Shown: positions 33,248 to 42,014 of the stretch, piece by piece
Numbering within the stretch: position 1 is the stretch's first letter
Layout: the number at the start of each line of letters is the position of its first letter
DNA from: Streptomyces sp. MNU76
GTDB taxonomy: Bacteria; Actinomycetota; Actinomycetes; Streptomycetales; Streptomycetaceae
Length of the DNA: 64,000 nucleotides
Assembly (NCBI RefSeq): GCF_020982545.1
Contig: NZ_JAJKLK010000007.1
Location: forward strand, 124,001-188,000
Direction: 5' to 3'
Notes under the pieces: model-generated
The model's database searches: none
The model's input: the letters and a program-made list of their open reading frames with translations, nothing else
Told to the model about the DNA's origin: nothing
Made by a program: the position numbers and the translations under genes

Positions 33248-34065
33248 CCAGCCACCCCACCAGCGCCGAGATCACCCTGGGTACCCGCATCCTTGTCGAT
33301 GCACTCGGCATCGACAATCCCATTGCTCTGATCGACCGCCACCCTGAAGACACCATCCCGGGTGTCCTCGCGCCCTTGGTGGCCCATGCCGCCCTGTTGG
33401 TCGACCAGCTGGACCAACGGCTCGTAGAAGCCGCCGCGACCGCCATCGAATACCTGCGCCACGTCGCGGACGGGCAGGACCCTCACGCCGTCGTCGGCAA
33501 CGGGACCCTCAACGCCACCGGCCCAACGATCGATGTCCTCGCCGCGAGGCGCCGACAGGAAATCGGGCACCTGGAACGGCTTCTCAACGTCTACCAACGC
33601 CACCTGAACGGTTCCGACGGACATAGCCACGCGCCCAAGCATGCCGCCGCGCTGACATCCCAGCAGACCGCCCGCTCCGCCGCCGGCCCGATCCGCGTGT
33701 CACCCGCCCAGGTCAAGGCGTTGGAGGCGGTCGCCCGAGGCGGCGTCATGCTCCGTGAAAGCAGCCTGGCTCGCGGCACGTTCGTCACTTCTCCGAACGG
33801 TGCCCGGATCTCCCGCACCACCGTGGACGCGCTGCTCTCCAAGAAGCTCGCGGACCAGGACACCAGCACATCCCTGTACCAGGGGCAGCGGCTGAGCTTG
33901 ACCGCTCAGGGCGAAACAGTCCTGGCCGAATGGCACCGCCGAGCCTCCCCGCGTGCCGAGGCCGCCCGCGCCCGCACAACCGCGCCAGCCATCCCCACCG
34001 CTTTCGCCGCTACGAACCCGGAAGCCCAGCCCGCCGCCGCGCCCGCACACCGCCGCTGCCGCTGA
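33244..34065 (+). CDS. Hypothetical protein with winged-helix-like C-terminal half and tail
   Basis: The 273-residue protein has an N-terminal helical part (about 1-115) and a region at about 150-230 that looks like a winged helix (RVSPAQVKALEAVARGGVML; TVDALLSKKLADQ; LSLTAQGETVLAEW). The tail is the clearest example of the shared module: EAARARTTAPAIPTAFAAT, ending AHRRCR. Co-translated with the two genes upstream. Function unknown; DNA binding is possible. Confidence 0.5.
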   Translation: MTSHPTSAEITLGTRILVDALGIDNPIALIDRHPEDTIPGVLAPLVAHAALLVDQLDQRLVEAAATAIEYLRHVADGQDPHAVVGNGTLNATGPTIDVLAARRRQEIGHLERLLNVYQRHLNGSDGHSHAPKHAAALTSQQTARSAAGPIRVSPAQVKALEAVARGGVMLRESSLARGTFVTSPNGARISRTTVDALLSKKLADQDTSTSLYQGQRLSLTAQGETVLAEWHRRASPRAEAARARTTAPAIPTAFAATNPEAQPAAAPAHRRCR

Positions 34066-34102
34066 TCACCCGATCCCTGTCCCGACCGAAAGGCCCCGTT
34101 CA

Positions 34103-34663
34103 ATGACGGACCCCACCACCCTGGACTCTTCGCGCCGCCTCATCGAGCGGCAGTATGGACGGCCGATCCAGCAGCTGACGTACGACACCATCCCCCGGCC
34201 CAGCCGGGACCACGACCCCGTGCTCTCCGCCGCCCTGAACCTCTACAGCGGATTGCGGGAGACGTCGACCCGGCTCACCGAAGCCCGGCAGAGGGTGCGT
34301 CATCTCCTCGACGAAGGCCACGACAGCACCGTCGACGGCACCGCCCGCCTGCTCAACCTCGCCCAGGACATCCACGCCCTCACCACTCGGCACGTCACCG
34401 AGGTCAGGGCCCTCGGTGATCTTCTGGGCGCCAACCAGCCTCCGCCGCCGCTGCCCTGCGCAGCGTCCTCCGGCATCTGTGCGGCTGTCGACCTCGACGA
34501 ACTGCTGCCGCTCGCCAGGCGGATCGCCGCCGGCTCGCCACACCTGACGCGCGCCAAGCTCGGCCCCGCTCTACGCGCCCACGGCATCCGCGTCAGCAAC
34601 CAGCGCCTCGGCGCGCTCCTGAACCGCCTGCGCACCGAGACCTTCCTCGGCGCCGCTGCCTAG
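34103..34663 (+). CDS. Hypothetical helical protein
   Basis: The 186-residue protein starts at ATG 34103. It has a long helical segment (SAALNLYSGLRETSTRLTEA; LLNLAQDIHALTTRHVTEV) and a C-terminal segment HLTRAKLGPALRAHGIRVSN that resembles a winged-helix or SpoIVFB-type recognition unit. No tail is present. Function unknown. Confidence 0.45.
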   Translation: MTDPTTLDSSRRLIERQYGRPIQQLTYDTIPRPSRDHDPVLSAALNLYSGLRETSTRLTEARQRVRHLLDEGHDSTVDGTARLLNLAQDIHALTTRHVTEVRALGDLLGANQPPPPLPCAASSGICAAVDLDELLPLARRIAAGSPHLTRAKLGPALRAHGIRVSNQRLGALLNRLRTETFLGAAA

Positions 34664-34694
34664 TCCCGCCCTGCCCTGATCACGGAGTCACCAC

Positions 34695-35468
34695 ATGACG
34701 TTCTGGCCGACCGACGCCGACCCCGGCCATCTGGAGCAGACCCTCGCCCGTCTCTCCCCGCGCTGGACCACCTGGACGCTGCTCACTCTCCAGCGCCACG
34801 ATCACCTGCGTATATCCGAACTGGGACACGCTCTCCCATGGATCTCGGGTACGAGCCTCAGTCAGCAGATGCCCCGCCTGCAGCATCACGGCCTCGTCGA
34901 CCGGGCCGGGCGCGGCCAGTACCAGCTCACCGACGCCGCCCGGCAGTTGGGACCGGTTTACGAAGCCCTCACCTCTTGGGAGCACACCCACTTCCCCACG
35001 GACCAGCCGACCGCCGAGGCCGAGCGGATCGAGACCGCCCTCGCCCGGCTCCGCCCGCGGGACACCACCACCGTGCTCCACTTCCTGGCCCAGCACCCGA
35101 GGACGTCGTTCACCGAGCTGCAGCAGCGCATCGGGCGCCCCGGATCGGCCTACGCCCGGCTCCAGCGAATGCAGACCGACGCGCTCCTGACCCGCACAGG
35201 CCACGGCCGGTACGAGCTGACCGAGACCGGTGCTGCCCTCGGGCCTGTCTACGAGGCACTGAACACCTGGTTTCCCGGCCCCGACACCGCTCCGGCGCCA
35301 ATACACACCGCCGCCCCGGTCGTACAGGAGACCGTCAGCGCCCGCGCCACAGCAGCGCTTCGTCGTACGACAACGGCCGTCCAAGGGCTGTTCTCCCACG
35401 CTCCGGCATCCGAATCGGCCGTGCCCGCTGCATGGACCACCGCCTCCCGCCCTCTGCACACCCGGTGA
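34695..35468 (+). CDS. Tandem HxlR-type winged-helix protein with tail
   Basis: The 257-residue protein contains two HxlR-like winged-helix domains in tandem. The first is at about 10-98 (SPRWTTWTLLTLQRHDHLRI; SLSQQMPRLQHHGLVDR; YQLTDAARQLGPVYEAL). The second is at about 110-190 (RPRDTTTVLHFLAQHPRTSF; YARLQRMQTDALLTR; YELTETGAALGPVYEAL). HxlR proteins are usually dimeric repressors with one domain, so this is a built-in dimer. The tail contains SARATAALRRTTTAVQ and ends RPLHTR. Likely a transcription factor; whether it acts in the donor or elsewhere is unknown. Confidence 0.7.
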   Translation: MTFWPTDADPGHLEQTLARLSPRWTTWTLLTLQRHDHLRISELGHALPWISGTSLSQQMPRLQHHGLVDRAGRGQYQLTDAARQLGPVYEALTSWEHTHFPTDQPTAEAERIETALARLRPRDTTTVLHFLAQHPRTSFTELQQRIGRPGSAYARLQRMQTDALLTRTGHGRYELTETGAALGPVYEALNTWFPGPDTAPAPIHTAAPVVQETVSARATAALRRTTTAVQGLFSHAPASESAVPAAWTTASRPLHTR

Positions 35469-35573
35469 ACCGCTCCATGCCGCCGCACAGAGTCCTGTCG
35501 GCGCCCATCCACGGTCATCGCGCCCTGCCCCGGCAGGGGTGCCACCTCGCCCATCTCCGAAAGACGCTCGCCC

Positions 35574-36420
35574 ATGCCCTCCGCGCCCCACCATCCGCCC
35601 GCCCAGGACGGCGACCTCCTCGTCGGACCTGTCTACCTCGCCGCCCCGGCAACCCGGCCCTGATCACCGAACCCCTACGCGCCGCGTCCGGGTGGGCCGA
35701 CAGCCGGACCCCCTACGGCCGGGTGTTCTCCAGCCCCTGCCTGCGCGCCCAGATCGCCGAGCTGCCCTCGTCCCGCTACGGCGGCTGGAAGATCTCCTGG
35801 TCCCGCGAGCCCCTCGCCATCCCGGCCTGGACCGCGACCTTCACCCGCAACACCCCTGCCGAGATCGTCTCCGCATTCACCACAACCTTCATGCGCGGAC
35901 TGGACAACGACCACAAGGACTTCCTCCCCGGCGGCCCCCACTCCACCCCATCGCCCCCGGCGATGTCCTCATCGCCCGCGGCTGGAAGGACGAGGCCAAC
36001 GCCCTCTTCCAGTACCAGCACTCACCCGACCGACACGCCTACCTCAGCCTGCGCCAGTACGACACCGACTTCCACGACGAGTTGGAAGGCGGCGTCGCTG
36101 CCGAACGAACCATGTACGCCTGCGTCGAGGCCGCCAACGGGCCCCGCTGGCATGCGGACTTCACCTCCGCCACCCCGCTGCACTTGATCACCGCCGCCGC
36201 CGACGCCCTCTCCAGCCCGGCCCCGGTCCGCCGCAATCGGTGCGACCTGCCCGAGCGCAACGTCCCGTACCTCACCACCCGGCCCGCCACCCCCTCGCGT
36301 GTCACTGCCGCACGTGCTCGCACGACTGCTCAACCCCTGGTCACAGGCTCATCGGCGGCACCAGCCGCAGTGCCAGTGACGCATCCGGGTGTCGCCAATC
36401 CCCGGCGATCTCGCCGCTGA
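35574..36420 (+). pseudogene. DUF317 protein with two frame breaks and tail
   Basis: From ATG 35574 the frame reads DGDLLVGPVYLAAPAT and stops. The DUF317 continuation is in the next frame from about 35660 (LRAASGWADSRTPYGRVFSS; WTATFTRNTPAEIVSAFTTTF), and the second DUF317 half is in a third frame from about 35940 (GDVLIARGWKDEANALFQYQ; ATPLHLITAAADAL). The tail RVTAARARTTAQPLVTGSS ends NPRRSRR. Two single-base losses, one in each GC-rich run, would restore a gene of about 280 codons. DUF317 proteins occur widely in Streptomyces with unknown function. Confidence 0.7.
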
Positions 36421-36453
36421 CCTCGCCAGCCCTCGCATCTCACGGAGCCGCCC

Positions 36454-37374
36454 ATGCTGACCCCCGAAGACGACGCCTACTGGCGGGAGTACCACGTCAC
36501 GCCCCGGTACCTCGCCGGGTCGCTCGGCGTCGACGACACCAGCCTGAGGCCGTTCGTCGACCTGGACTGGCCGCGTCACCACATCGACGACGACCTGGGC
36601 AAGGACGTCTTTGTCTCCCCTGACGGGCGCCTGCGGATCGGCTTCTTCGGCGACGACTACATCCTGTGGAACATCGCCGCCTACGAAGATCCCTTCGGCC
36701 CCCGCCGCTGGGCCGCGACCTTCAACCAGAACACACCGCCGGAGATCGTCGCTGCTTTCACCACGACCCTGGCCCGCGACTACGAAGAGAGCAACAACCG
36801 CTTCCTGGCACGGCCCCCGCTGCGCTGGAGCGAGCAGACCCAGCCCCTGACCGAGGCGGGCTGGACCCGCGACTGGGGCACCGAGATCGGCACCGTGGAG
36901 ATCATCGCCCCGGACAAGCAGGCGGGCATTCTCGTCGACGTCCGCTGCCAGGATCCCGAGGACGAGCAGTGCCTGCTGTGGTCCGGCCCTCCGGGCTGGG
37001 GAACCCGCGCGGAGGCCACCTTCACCACCCGCACCCCCGGGCACCTGATCGCCGCCACCGCCGCCGCCATGGCCGATCCCGCACCCCTCGTCCGCTACGA
37101 GCGCAGCATCCCCCGAGGGCTCCGAGACCTCGTCCAGCTCACCCCGGTCGAACCACCGCCTCCCGCAAAGCCAACGCCGCTCGACGTACGCCGCACCGCC
37201 GTCTCCCTCGCCGTCGAACGCGCCTTCCACGGCTCGTCAACCAACCCCCGGGCCGTGGCCGCCCGCGCCCGCACCACCAGTCCCCTCGCTGCGAGCGACG
37301 CACGCCCCACAGCGCTGGCCGCCCGGCACGTACCGACGCCGGCAACCCCTCGCGGCCCCGGCCGACGCCTTTGA
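36454..37374 (+). CDS. DUF317 family protein with tail
   Basis: The 306-residue protein carries two DUF317-type halves. One is at about 12-115 (HVTPRYLAGSLG; WAATFNQNTPPEIVAAFTTTL). The other is at about 125-215 (GWTRDWGTEIGTVEIIAPDK; AEATFTTRTPGHLIAATAAAM). The tail AVAARARTTSPLAASDARP is followed by a Pro-rich end RGPGRRL. DUF317 proteins are repeated through this window (35.6, 36.5, 42.0 kb and a related one at 43.6 kb). Function unknown. Confidence 0.8.
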   Translation: MLTPEDDAYWREYHVTPRYLAGSLGVDDTSLRPFVDLDWPRHHIDDDLGKDVFVSPDGRLRIGFFGDDYILWNIAAYEDPFGPRRWAATFNQNTPPEIVAAFTTTLARDYEESNNRFLARPPLRWSEQTQPLTEAGWTRDWGTEIGTVEIIAPDKQAGILVDVRCQDPEDEQCLLWSGPPGWGTRAEATFTTRTPGHLIAATAAAMADPAPLVRYERSIPRGLRDLVQLTPVEPPPPAKPTPLDVRRTAVSLAVERAFHGSSTNPRAVAARARTTSPLAASDARPTALAARHVPTPATPRGPGRRL

Positions 37375-37402
37375 TCATCATCCCGTCCCCAAAGGATCCA
37401 CA

Positions 37403-38023
37403 GTGGAACAGCCCGACCCCGTCCCCGCCACCGGTCTGCTCAGCGCCTGCTCGCACTGGGCCGCCGACCGGGCGCTCGTCGAGCGACTGCACACCGCGAC
37501 GATGACGCTGCTCGACCTCCTGGACCTCCAGCTCGACGACCGTCCGGTCTTCTCCGAAGCCCTCGCCGGCGGGGGCGAACACGTCTGCGAGCTGTCAGAC
37601 CTGGACCCGTCGTGGGCGCCTGCGATCGAGGCCGACGCCGTACGGCTCGTGACCGAAGCCGCCGGGCTACCCGCCGCGTCGGTGTTCTCTCCGGCCGTGC
37701 CATACATGATCGCCGCGATCGACCGCCAACCCCTCGATGTCCAACGGGCCCTGATCCAGCGCGCCTCAGCCCGTCACGTCATCCAGGGCACCGCCATCCC
37801 CAACGCCCGGTTCATCGCGGCCATCGCGCAGGTTCCCGTACGCCCTCCGCGCTACGCCCCGCCGCACATGAGCGATCACAGGTACGTCCGTTGGTCGGTG
37901 GAGGACGCCCGCGCCCGCACCACCCGCCCCCAGCCCGCCACCGAACCGGACCGTACGACACCAACACCGCACCGGGAACTCCCGCGCCCTCCGACACCGC
38001 CTCGCCCCACGTCTCCCCACTGA
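37403..38023 (+). CDS. Hypothetical protein G1 with tail, paralogue of the next gene
   Basis: The 206-residue protein starts at GTG 37403. The body is helical (VERLHTATMTLLDLLDLQL) with the signature FSEALAGGGEHVCELSDLDPSWAPAIEAD (given here in pieces: FSEALAGGGEHVCEL, then LDPSWAPAIEA). The tail is VEDARARTTRPQPATEP, and unlike the others it ends with a neutral TSPH. The DNA coding for FSEALAGGG is nearly identical in the next gene, so the two are recent duplicates. Function unknown. Confidence 0.55.
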   Translation: MEQPDPVPATGLLSACSHWAADRALVERLHTATMTLLDLLDLQLDDRPVFSEALAGGGEHVCELSDLDPSWAPAIEADAVRLVTEAAGLPAASVFSPAVPYMIAAIDRQPLDVQRALIQRASARHVIQGTAIPNARFIAAIAQVPVRPPRYAPPHMSDHRYVRWSVEDARARTTRPQPATEPDRTTPTPHRELPRPPTPPRPTSPH

Positions 38024-38063
38024 CGCCGTGTCGGCGCCGTGCCCGTCCTGAAGGACACCCGCA

Positions 38064-38616
38064 ATGAACCCGGCCGATCCGCCCCGCCCACCGGACCCCG
38101 CTACCAGCTCCCTCGGCCTCGCGGCCCTGGGGATCACCGACCCGACCTTCACCGCACGCGCCCACCACGCCGTGTCGCTACTTCTCGACGCTGTGCACGA
38201 CGTGTTGAACGACGCCGAGACCTTCTCCGAAGCCCTCGCCGGCGGCGGCGAATTCGTCTGCAAACATCTCGGCCTTGACCCGTCCTTCGCGCCATTCATC
38301 GAAGCCGAGACTGCCCGCCTCGTCGCCGGACTCCAACCTTCCAAGCTGCACGCCCTCGCCCTGCCCGCCGTCCTGGCCGCCATCGACCAACAGCCCCTGG
38401 AAACCCAGCAAGCCCTGGTCGAAGAAGCCGCCGCCCGCCACCACGTCTCGGCCCCGCCCCGGCGGAAGGCGTGCTGCCGCCGCCCTCGCCAAATCGCCCC
38501 ACCACGCTCCGGGACTGGACACGGCTTCCCGTACGGCCGCCGTGGCGCCCCGATTGACGCCCGCCCACATCCCGTCGGCCGAGACCAGCCGAGCCGCTCC
38601 ACGCGCGAGGCGCTGA
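38064..38616 (+). pseudogene. Hypothetical protein G2 with tail, frameshifted
   Basis: From ATG 38064 the frame gives a helical body homologous to G1 (SLLLDAVHDVLNDAETFSEA, LAGGGEFVC, LDPSFAPFIEAE) up to about 38455. The tail GGRRAAAALAKSPHHAP ending SRAAPRARR is in the neighbouring frame and stops at 38614-38616. The original frame instead runs on through non-protein-like sequence into the MFS gene. A one-base change in the C/G-rich stretch near 38455-38465 would join body and tail. Confidence 0.6.
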
Positions 38617-38670
38617 CGCCGTTCGTCCTTGCCCTTCCCCATCACCCTCGCCTCGCCCTGGAGTCCTTCC

Positions 38671-39960
38671 ATGCCCCGCCCCACCACCACGTCCGGCCTG
38701 CCCTCGGGCTGGCTGGCCCGCTGTTACCTTCTGCGAGCCGCCGATGGCGTGGCCGGCACCACCGTGATGTACGCCGTGCCCTTGATCATCCTCACCACCA
38801 CCGGCTCGGTAGCCCTGACGGGTCTGGCGTTCCTGCTGGAGTGGCTGCCCCGGCTGCTGACCATGGTCGGTGCCGGACCGCTCGTCGACCGGCACCGCCC
38901 GGAACGGGTGTTCGCGTACGTCTGCGCGCTGCGCACCCTGGCGGCCGTGGCCACCGGCACCACTCTGCTCTTGGGGGACGGCGGCGCGACGAGCGCGGTG
39001 GTGATGGGCTTCGGCGTGCTGTCCGGGATGCTCACCGAGGTCTCCTTCCTAGCCGTGGAGTCGCTCGGCGCGCAGGCCAGTCGGCACGCCTCCAAGCGTG
39101 CACACCGGGTCCAGACGGTGCTGGTCGGCATCGACCAGTCCGCTCTGCTGGCCGGACCGCTGCTCGGCGGGGTGCTGTTGCTCGCCGGACCCACAATGCT
39201 GCTGACCGCGCTCGCCGCACTGTCCCTGTTCGCCGCTGTCGGCGCCCGCGGCCTGCCCCCCACTCTTCGGACAGCGGACAGCCTGCCGCAGCGGTCGTCC
39301 ACACCATGGGCCGGCGTGCTTATTGGCTGCCGGGTGATCGCTGCCCGGCCCGCTCTGGGTTGGCTCGTGGCGTCCATGACCACCTGCGGTCTGATCTCCG
39401 GCGTCCTCCATGTCAGCGCACCGATCACACTCACCGCCGGCTTCGAGTTCTCCACCGCGACCGCGGGCACCGTGTGGAGCATCGCCACAGTCCCGTCGCT
39501 GCTCGCGATCGCCGCAGCCCACCGGGTCATCGACCGGCTCGGTCTGTGGGCCACCGGCCTTGCCGGAGCCGCTGCGCTGTCGGTCGCGGCACTGACCGCC
39601 GCCCTCGCCACCTCCGCGCTGGTCTATGGCATCGCGCTCGCGGTACTGCTGTCCGGCGAGGGCGTGCTGAGCGTCGTGCTGCGCACCGCCCGCGCCCGCC
39701 TCATTCCGCCAGCGGTGTTCGCCTCCACCCTGGCCGTCACCCTGCTGGCGATCCTCGCCCCGTTTCCGCTCGCCGGAGCCCTCGTCGCAGCCCTACCCCC
39801 AAACCGGATACCGGCGTTGGTGCTGACGTGCGCACTGTTGCAGATCGCGGTGACCGCCGTCGGATTCCGCGGACTGTGGCACCACCGCTCCGCCTACACC
39901 GACGCCACCCCTCCGAGCCATGCTCGGGCCACGGAGGCGCCGCTCCACAATGCGGCCTGA
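38671..39960 (+). CDS. MFS transporter
   Basis: The ATG at 38671 has GGAG seven bases upstream and is preferred to an in-frame upstream start. The 429-residue protein has about eleven to twelve hydrophobic helices and the MFS loop 2-3 pattern GPLVDRHRPERV (motif A-like, G-x-x-x-D-R-x-x-x-R). It resembles drug/antibiotic efflux or macrolide-export-type MFS proteins, but the substrate is unknown. It follows the tailed genes on the same strand and carries no tail itself. Confidence 0.85.
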   Translation: MPRPTTTSGLPSGWLARCYLLRAADGVAGTTVMYAVPLIILTTTGSVALTGLAFLLEWLPRLLTMVGAGPLVDRHRPERVFAYVCALRTLAAVATGTTLLLGDGGATSAVVMGFGVLSGMLTEVSFLAVESLGAQASRHASKRAHRVQTVLVGIDQSALLAGPLLGGVLLLAGPTMLLTALAALSLFAAVGARGLPPTLRTADSLPQRSSTPWAGVLIGCRVIAARPALGWLVASMTTCGLISGVLHVSAPITLTAGFEFSTATAGTVWSIATVPSLLAIAAAHRVIDRLGLWATGLAGAAALSVAALTAALATSALVYGIALAVLLSGEGVLSVVLRTARARLIPPAVFASTLAVTLLAILAPFPLAGALVAALPPNRIPALVLTCALLQIAVTAVGFRGLWHHRSAYTDATPPSHARATEAPLHNAA

Positions 39961-40098
39961 ACCGCCCCCTCACGTCCCGCCCGTCCAGGCCCTCACCCAA
40001 CCGTCCTTTCCACTCCGGAAGTTGGGTAGCGACGGCCTCCGAGCCGCTCGTAGGGTGATCTCTCGACAATGCATGAGATTCCCTGATGAGGAACCCGA

Positions 40099-40752
40099 GT
40101 GACAATAGGCAGCGATCGTGATCAAGTTAGTGTGTCCCCTCCTACAGGTGGGAACCACAACGGATCAGGACAACCACGGTGGGCATGGTGGGTCGTTGGC
40201 ATCGTTATCCCGGTCATCGGGATCCTGGTCTCGCTGCTGGTAAGCGGAGCCGACGAGCCGAGCACTGAAGCGCAGCAGGATGGCGTGTCCACGCCTCCGG
40301 GAAGTTCCAACTCGAAGGAAGACTCCACGCCGAGCACGGAGACAGCTCCGCAGATCATGTTTGGGCCGGAGGAGATCGAGGTTGAGGTGAGCGCCTACGG
40401 CTCGAACATAGAACTGGACTCGGCGAAGCCCATGCCGCTGACTTCAGGCAAAGGGTCGGACCTTTCTGCAACGTCCGCCGCAGATGGCACGATCGCCAGC
40501 ACGAGGTTCTTCGCACCCCCCGCTGAGCACAGGCTGGCGCCGCTACCTCCGTCGTCGCCAAGTCCCACAGAGGCAGAGTGCGCCAAGTCCGTACAGCGGA
40601 ACGGCACCTATGAGGTGGATCAATTGACTCGGGGGCGTCAGTTCTGCATGTTCACAGATGAGGGCCGAACGGCCTATGTCCGGGTGGTGTCAGCGCCTGC
40701 TGCAGGCCATGTGATCAAGATTGAAGTAACTGTCTGGGACCTGGCCTCCTAA
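40099..40752 (+). CDS. Single-span membrane protein
   Basis: The 217-residue protein starts at GTG 40099 with GAGGAAC upstream. A short cytosolic N-terminus is followed by one transmembrane helix (about 27-47, WAWWVVGIVIPVIGILVSLLV), a Ser/Thr/Asp-rich spacer and an extracellular domain with two Cys (CAKSVQRNGTYEV; GRQFCMF) that may form a disulfide. Similar ectodomains occur fused to kinases or NTPases in Streptomyces. Base composition is less GC-rich than its neighbours. Confidence 0.5.
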   Translation: MTIGSDRDQVSVSPPTGGNHNGSGQPRWAWWVVGIVIPVIGILVSLLVSGADEPSTEAQQDGVSTPPGSSNSKEDSTPSTETAPQIMFGPEEIEVEVSAYGSNIELDSAKPMPLTSGKGSDLSATSAADGTIASTRFFAPPAEHRLAPLPPSSPSPTEAECAKSVQRNGTYEVDQLTRGRQFCMFTDEGRTAYVRVVSAPAAGHVIKIEVTVWDLAS

Positions 40753-40860
40753 GCGAACCGGGCCGGCGCGACGCGTTCCGGGACATGCACCTGCACAGCC
40801 GCCTGGCGACGGACCCGAAAAACCACGGGCGCAGTCCGCGAACGCGCGGGATCATGACGC

Positions 40861-41708
40861 ATGAGCCCGGACTGGCACCTCACCGATGACGTCGACGGCT
40901 TCCTAGCCCGCGCAGGCGACTTCCTGCGCTCGCGCCCTGCCCTGCACACCATCCCCCTGACGGTGACCGAGGCGCTGCGTACGCGCGGACCGCACGCATA
41001 CGGCGCCGAAGCCCCCGTCTTCGGCATCCTGGAGAGGGCGGGCGAGGTCCGCGCGACCTACTTCCGCACCCCGCCCCAGCGCCTGAACCTCACCCCTCAC
41101 CCCCGACGAGTCCGACACCCCGCCGCCCATCTGGCCGCCCTCGGCCTCCCGTCCCCGGCGTCAGCGCGGACCGCGACACCGCCGCCGCTTTCGCCGAGGC
41201 CTGGCAACGGCACACCGGCGCGACGCCGACGCTCCACGAGCGTCAGCGGCTGTACCGCCTCGGCACCCTCACCCCGCCGGTGCCGCGTCCGGCGGGCCGG
41301 GCCCGGGTCGCGGGCGAGCAGGACCGCGATCAACTCATCTGCTGGCACGGGGAGTTCGCCGCGGCCCTCGGAGCAGCCCCCTCCGTGGACTCCGGCTCCT
41401 GGGCCGACACGCGCATCGCCCACGGACGCGTCACGTTCTGGGAGACCCCGGACGGCACCCCCGTCTCCATGGCAGGCGTGACCCTGATGGTCGCCGGCCA
41501 GATCAGGGTGGCCCCCGTCTACACCCCGGCCCACCTACGCGGCCACGGCTACGCGGGCGCCGCGACGACCGAGGTCAGCCGGGTAGCACTGGCGGCGGGC
41601 GCGGCGGAGGTACTGCTGTTCGCGGACCTGGCCAACCCCACCAGCAACGGCCTGTACCAGCGGATCGGCTACCGCCCGGTCACGGACTTCGCGGTGTACG
41701 ACTTTTAG
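40861..41708 (+). pseudogene. GNAT acetyltransferase with a frame break
   Basis: The first frame (ATG 40861) reads WHLTDDVDGFLARAGDFLRS and AHLAALGLP. The second, from about 41150, reads DTAAAFAEAWQRHTGATPTL and then a GNAT domain (VSMAGVTLMVAGQIRVAPVY; LRGHGYAGAATTEVSRVALA; NPTSNGLYQRIGYRPV) to TAG at 41706-41708. Together they give a typical two-part actinobacterial GNAT protein of about 280 residues. A missing base near 41145-41160 would join them. Alternatively, the C-terminal part is translated alone from GTG 41280. Confidence 0.7.
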
Positions 41709-42014
41709 GCACATCCGGCGGATCACGGACGGAGCCATAACCTGATCGCCGCAGGACATGACCAGGGTCCTGCCCACCCCCCGGACCGCAGAGCGCTGCT
41801 GGCCACCGCCTACCGTGCGGCCGACCCTTCATGCCATTGACGGCATAACTCCTCTCCGGAGCACATCCTCGAAATGGCCATTTCACCGTGCTCGTCGTCA
41901 ATCGGTTCGCCCACGGCAGACACGAACCACGCACAACCCGCTTGAGACACGGCGCGGCCCAAGGGAACGTACGACGGCTCGGAAAAACCCCAGCTCAACG
42001 AAGGGATCCACGCC
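41709..42014. promoter_or_regulatory. Intergenic region with palindromes upstream of the 42-kb gene group
   Basis: This 306-bp gap holds a perfect 14-bp palindrome GAAATGGCCATTTC at 41871-41884 and a shorter inverted repeat ATGCC/GGCAT at 41831-41846. It lies upstream of the DUF317/winged-helix group and is relatively AT-rich, so it is the likely promoter/operator. No coding potential stands out. Confidence 0.5.

Noticed and set aside
34838..36187. A 449-codon frame across the HxlR and DUF317 genes
   Set aside because: Only its part around 35660-35940 is DUF317; the rest is an out-of-frame shadow of the HxlR gene, so it was used only as evidence for frame breaks.
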